A program made the translations under genes and the position numbers. The notes beneath the pieces were generated by a model. That model had not been told where the DNA came from. It saw only the letters and a list, made by a program, of their open reading frames with translations, and searched no databases. Positions 6,068 to 7,335 of a stretch of 7,335 bases of DNA are shown here, piece by piece. Positions within the stretch are counted from its first letter, which is position 1. Each line of letters starts with the position of its first letter. The DNA is from Actinomycetota bacterium (lineage in GTDB: Bacteria > Actinomycetota > CADDZG01 > WHSQ01). The DNA lies in assembly GCA_016781115.1 (NCBI GenBank), contig JADDQX010000109.1:1-7335 (forward strand), written 5' to 3'.

Positions 6068-6081
6068 GTATGGTCCGCCCG
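6046..6081 (+). promoter_or_regulatory. Sigma-70-like promoter of the LysR gene (leaderless)
   Basis: TTTACA (6046-6051) and TATGGT (6069-6074) are separated by exactly 17 bp and match TTGACA 5/6 and TATAAT 4/6. The predicted start, about 7 nt past the -10 element, falls at or next to 6081, the first base of the GTG proposed as the LysR start codon. No Shine-Dalgarno sequence precedes that GTG. Together these suggest a leaderless transcript, a common mode in actinobacteria. Confidence 0.55.
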
Positions 6082-6998
6082 TGCTGGACGTCCGCCGACT
6101 CGAGATGCTGAGGGCCGTTGTGGATACGGGCTCCGTGACCCGTGGGGCCGCTGGGCTCGGCTACACGCCGTCGGCCGTCAGCCAGGGGCTTGCCGCGCTC
6201 GAGCGCGAGGCAAAGACGCCCTTGTTTGAGAGGGCGGGTCGCGGGATTCGCCCCACCCAGGCGGGTCTACTTCTCGCGGAGCGCGCCGATGCGGTCATCG
6301 CGCAGCTGCGTGATGCGGAGGCCGCTCTGGACGCCCTGCGCTCTGGGCAGGCGGGACGGGTCCGGCTCGCCGCGTTTGCCACTGCGGGAGCGGCTCTCGT
6401 TCCCCGAGCTCTGGCGCGCTTCACGCAAGACCACCCGGGGATCGACATTGACGTAACGATGGCCGAGACCGACGACGCGCTGCGGGTCCTACGCGCCGGC
6501 CATATCGATCTCGCCGTCGTCGCGACGCACGAGAAGGTCGGAGGAAACGAGCCCGACATCCTCCATTCGCATCTGCTGGACGACCCGTACCGGGTGGTCC
6601 TGCCGCGGTCGCATCCCGCGGCCACCGAGGGGGCGGTAGACCTCGCCGCCCTTCGAGATGATGCGTGGATCTCCACCGCGTCTGCGCGCTGCAACTGCCT
6701 GGAGACGGTGATGACCGCGTGTGCACGGGCAGGTTTCACGCCGCGCTTCACGCTCGAGGCAGATGAGTTCGCAACGACCGTCGGCTTCGTTGCTGCCGGG
6801 CTCGGGGTCGCGATGGTTCCGATGCTCGCGCTAACGTCGGTTCCCGAGAGTGTTCAGGTGAGAAGTGTGCGGGGGGACGAGCCGGTGCGCTCCGTTTACA
6901 GCGTCACGCGCAAGGGAGCCTCACATCCGCCCGCGGTTGCCGCTCTGCAGGAGGCGTTGGCGACTTCGGCTGGTTCGTTTCTTCGCAGCGCTGCCTGA
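6081..6998 (+). CDS. LysR-type transcriptional regulator
   Basis: The protein has 305 residues from GTG 6081. The N-terminal winged helix-turn-helix is LDVRRLEMLRAVVDTGSVTR, then GAAGLGYTPSAVSQGLAALE and REAKTPLFERAGRGIRPTQAG (residues 1-62), a textbook LysR DNA-binding domain with the recognition helix at SAVSQGLAALE. A linker helix follows (about 63-95), then a periplasmic-binding-protein-like effector domain with VRLAAFATAGAALVPRALAR (about 91-110), DLAVVATHE and FVAAGLGVAMVPMLAL. Length is normal for the family. It should bind the intergenic region and respond to an unknown small molecule. An in-frame GTG at 6063 exists, but it precedes the -10 element of the promoter seen here, so 6081 is preferred. 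The gene is divergent from the yczE-LLM operon, which it probably regulates. Confidence 0.9.
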   Translation: MLDVRRLEMLRAVVDTGSVTRGAAGLGYTPSAVSQGLAALEREAKTPLFERAGRGIRPTQAGLLLAERADAVIAQLRDAEAALDALRSGQAGRVRLAAFATAGAALVPRALARFTQDHPGIDIDVTMAETDDALRVLRAGHIDLAVVATHEKVGGNEPDILHSHLLDDPYRVVLPRSHPAATEGAVDLAALRDDAWISTASARCNCLETVMTACARAGFTPRFTLEADEFATTVGFVAAGLGVAMVPMLALTSVPESVQVRSVRGDEPVRSVYSVTRKGASHPPAVAALQEALATSAGSFLRSAA

Positions 6999-7001
6999 TC
7001 G

Positions 7002-7021
7002 CTCACGTCCGGGCCGGTGAG
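7002..7021 (+). terminator. Weak hairpin after the LysR gene
   Basis: CTCAC (7002-7006) and GTGAG (7017-7021) form a 5-bp stem around a GC-rich loop, 3 bp after the LysR stop codon. There is no U-tract, so a role in termination is possible but not well supported. Confidence 0.25.
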
Positions 7022-7061
7022 GCGACGAAGCCGACAACGCGTCACCACACCTCTCTGCGCG

Positions 7062-7196
7062 ATGCTCTGGACGAACGACGTCCTGGCCAGGACGCGCCGG
7101 ATCTACGAAGGAGCGCGATTCTGCCTGATTGAGGAGGAGAGGCAGCACAGCTTCGGCCACGATCTCGTCGCGCAGAATTGGCACCTCGAGCTCTAA
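7062..7196 (+). pseudogene. 3' remnant of a GNAT (MarR-GNAT type) acetyltransferase gene
   Basis: The 44 codons from ATG 7062 to TAA 7194-7196 encode MLWTNDVLARTRRIYEGARF, CLIEEERQHSFGHDL and VAQNWHLEL. This is the C-terminal end of a GNAT domain: the LWTN-x-x-L-x-x-AR-x-IYE-x-AGF block, followed by the E-x-x-H-x-SFGHDLVxQxWxLxL tail that typifies bifunctional MarR-HTH/GNAT proteins. The residues before LWTN (RVTTPLCAM in the same frame) do not resemble the family, so the first 250 or so residues are missing. It is probably not expressed as a functional enzyme. It lies immediately upstream of repeat R4 and may mark a deletion or recombination endpoint next to the repeat. Confidence 0.7.
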
Positions 7197-7238
7197 CCGT
7201 CTCGTCAGCCGCGCGGCACCCAGCTCATGCCCATCCTT

Positions 7239-7335
7239 GCGTAACTGCAGCAGACGTTCTTCTGCTCCGGCACGTTAGGGCGGCCGCTCCTCCGGTCAAC
7301 CGGGGAGTCCTGCGCGTCCATGGATGCTCGGACCG
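7239..7335 (+). repeat. Dispersed structured repeat, copy R4 (cut by window edge)
   Basis: Three structures follow one another. First, 7242-7277 folds as TAAC-TGC-AGCAGA, loop CGTTCT, TCTGCT-(CCG)-GCA-(C)-GTTA. The GTTAGGG at 7274-7280 belongs to the left module shared with R2 (CGGCACGTTAGG). Second, 7287-7307, CTCC(T)CCGG-TCAA-CCGGGGAG, is an 8-bp hairpin with one bulged T. Third, CCTGCGCGTCCATGGATGCT carries the core palindrome at 7314-7327. The right module, if present, lies beyond the window. Confidence 0.75.

Noticed and set aside
6921..7184. Minus-strand frame of 87 codons after the LysR gene
   Set aside because: It overlaps the LysR 3' end and the GNAT remnant; its translation shows no family features.

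Overview
The window is high-GC DNA that looks like an actinobacterial or related high-GC Gram-positive chromosome. The evidence is the overall base composition, GTG starts, an F420-type luciferase-like oxidoreductase, a YczE-family membrane protein, and GNAT, Nudix and APH accessory genes of the kind common in these genomes. No rRNA, tRNA, CRISPR array, transposase or integrase is visible.

Layout. Positions 1-3660 form a patchwork of short accessory genes: the 5' part of a GNAT acetyltransferase gene (-), a possible small membrane protein (+), a FlaR-like P-loop kinase (-), an APH-fold phosphotransferase (+) and a GNAT-Nudix fusion (-). Nearly every boundary is marked by a copy of a structured, GC-rich repeat of about 100-150 bp. 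All copies have the same orientation: R1 about 205-360, R2 about 735-885, R5 about 1449-1602, half-copy R6 2552-2586, R3 about 3535-3650 and R4 about 7239-7335. Four copies share the core CTGCGCGTCCATGGAYGCT. Positions 3803-7000 hold a more ordinary chromosomal block: a three-gene operon on the minus strand (YczE-like membrane protein, LLM oxidoreductase, conserved hypothetical) divergent from a LysR-type regulator. A GNAT 3' remnant and repeat R4 close the window.

The most interesting feature is this repeat family. It punctuates single-gene units as attC sites punctuate integron cassettes, but it lacks the canonical attC order of RYYYAAC followed by GTTRRRY in most copies. Its function is not evident from the sequence.

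Three of the accessory or distal genes (FlaR-like, GNAT-Nudix, conserved hypothetical) each carry one frameshift, placed precisely by conserved motifs. They are either decaying genes or carry sequencing indels. The LysR gene has a strong sigma-70-like promoter whose predicted start coincides with the GTG codon, so it is probably translated from a leaderless mRNA. It may autoregulate and control the divergent yczE-LLM operon.
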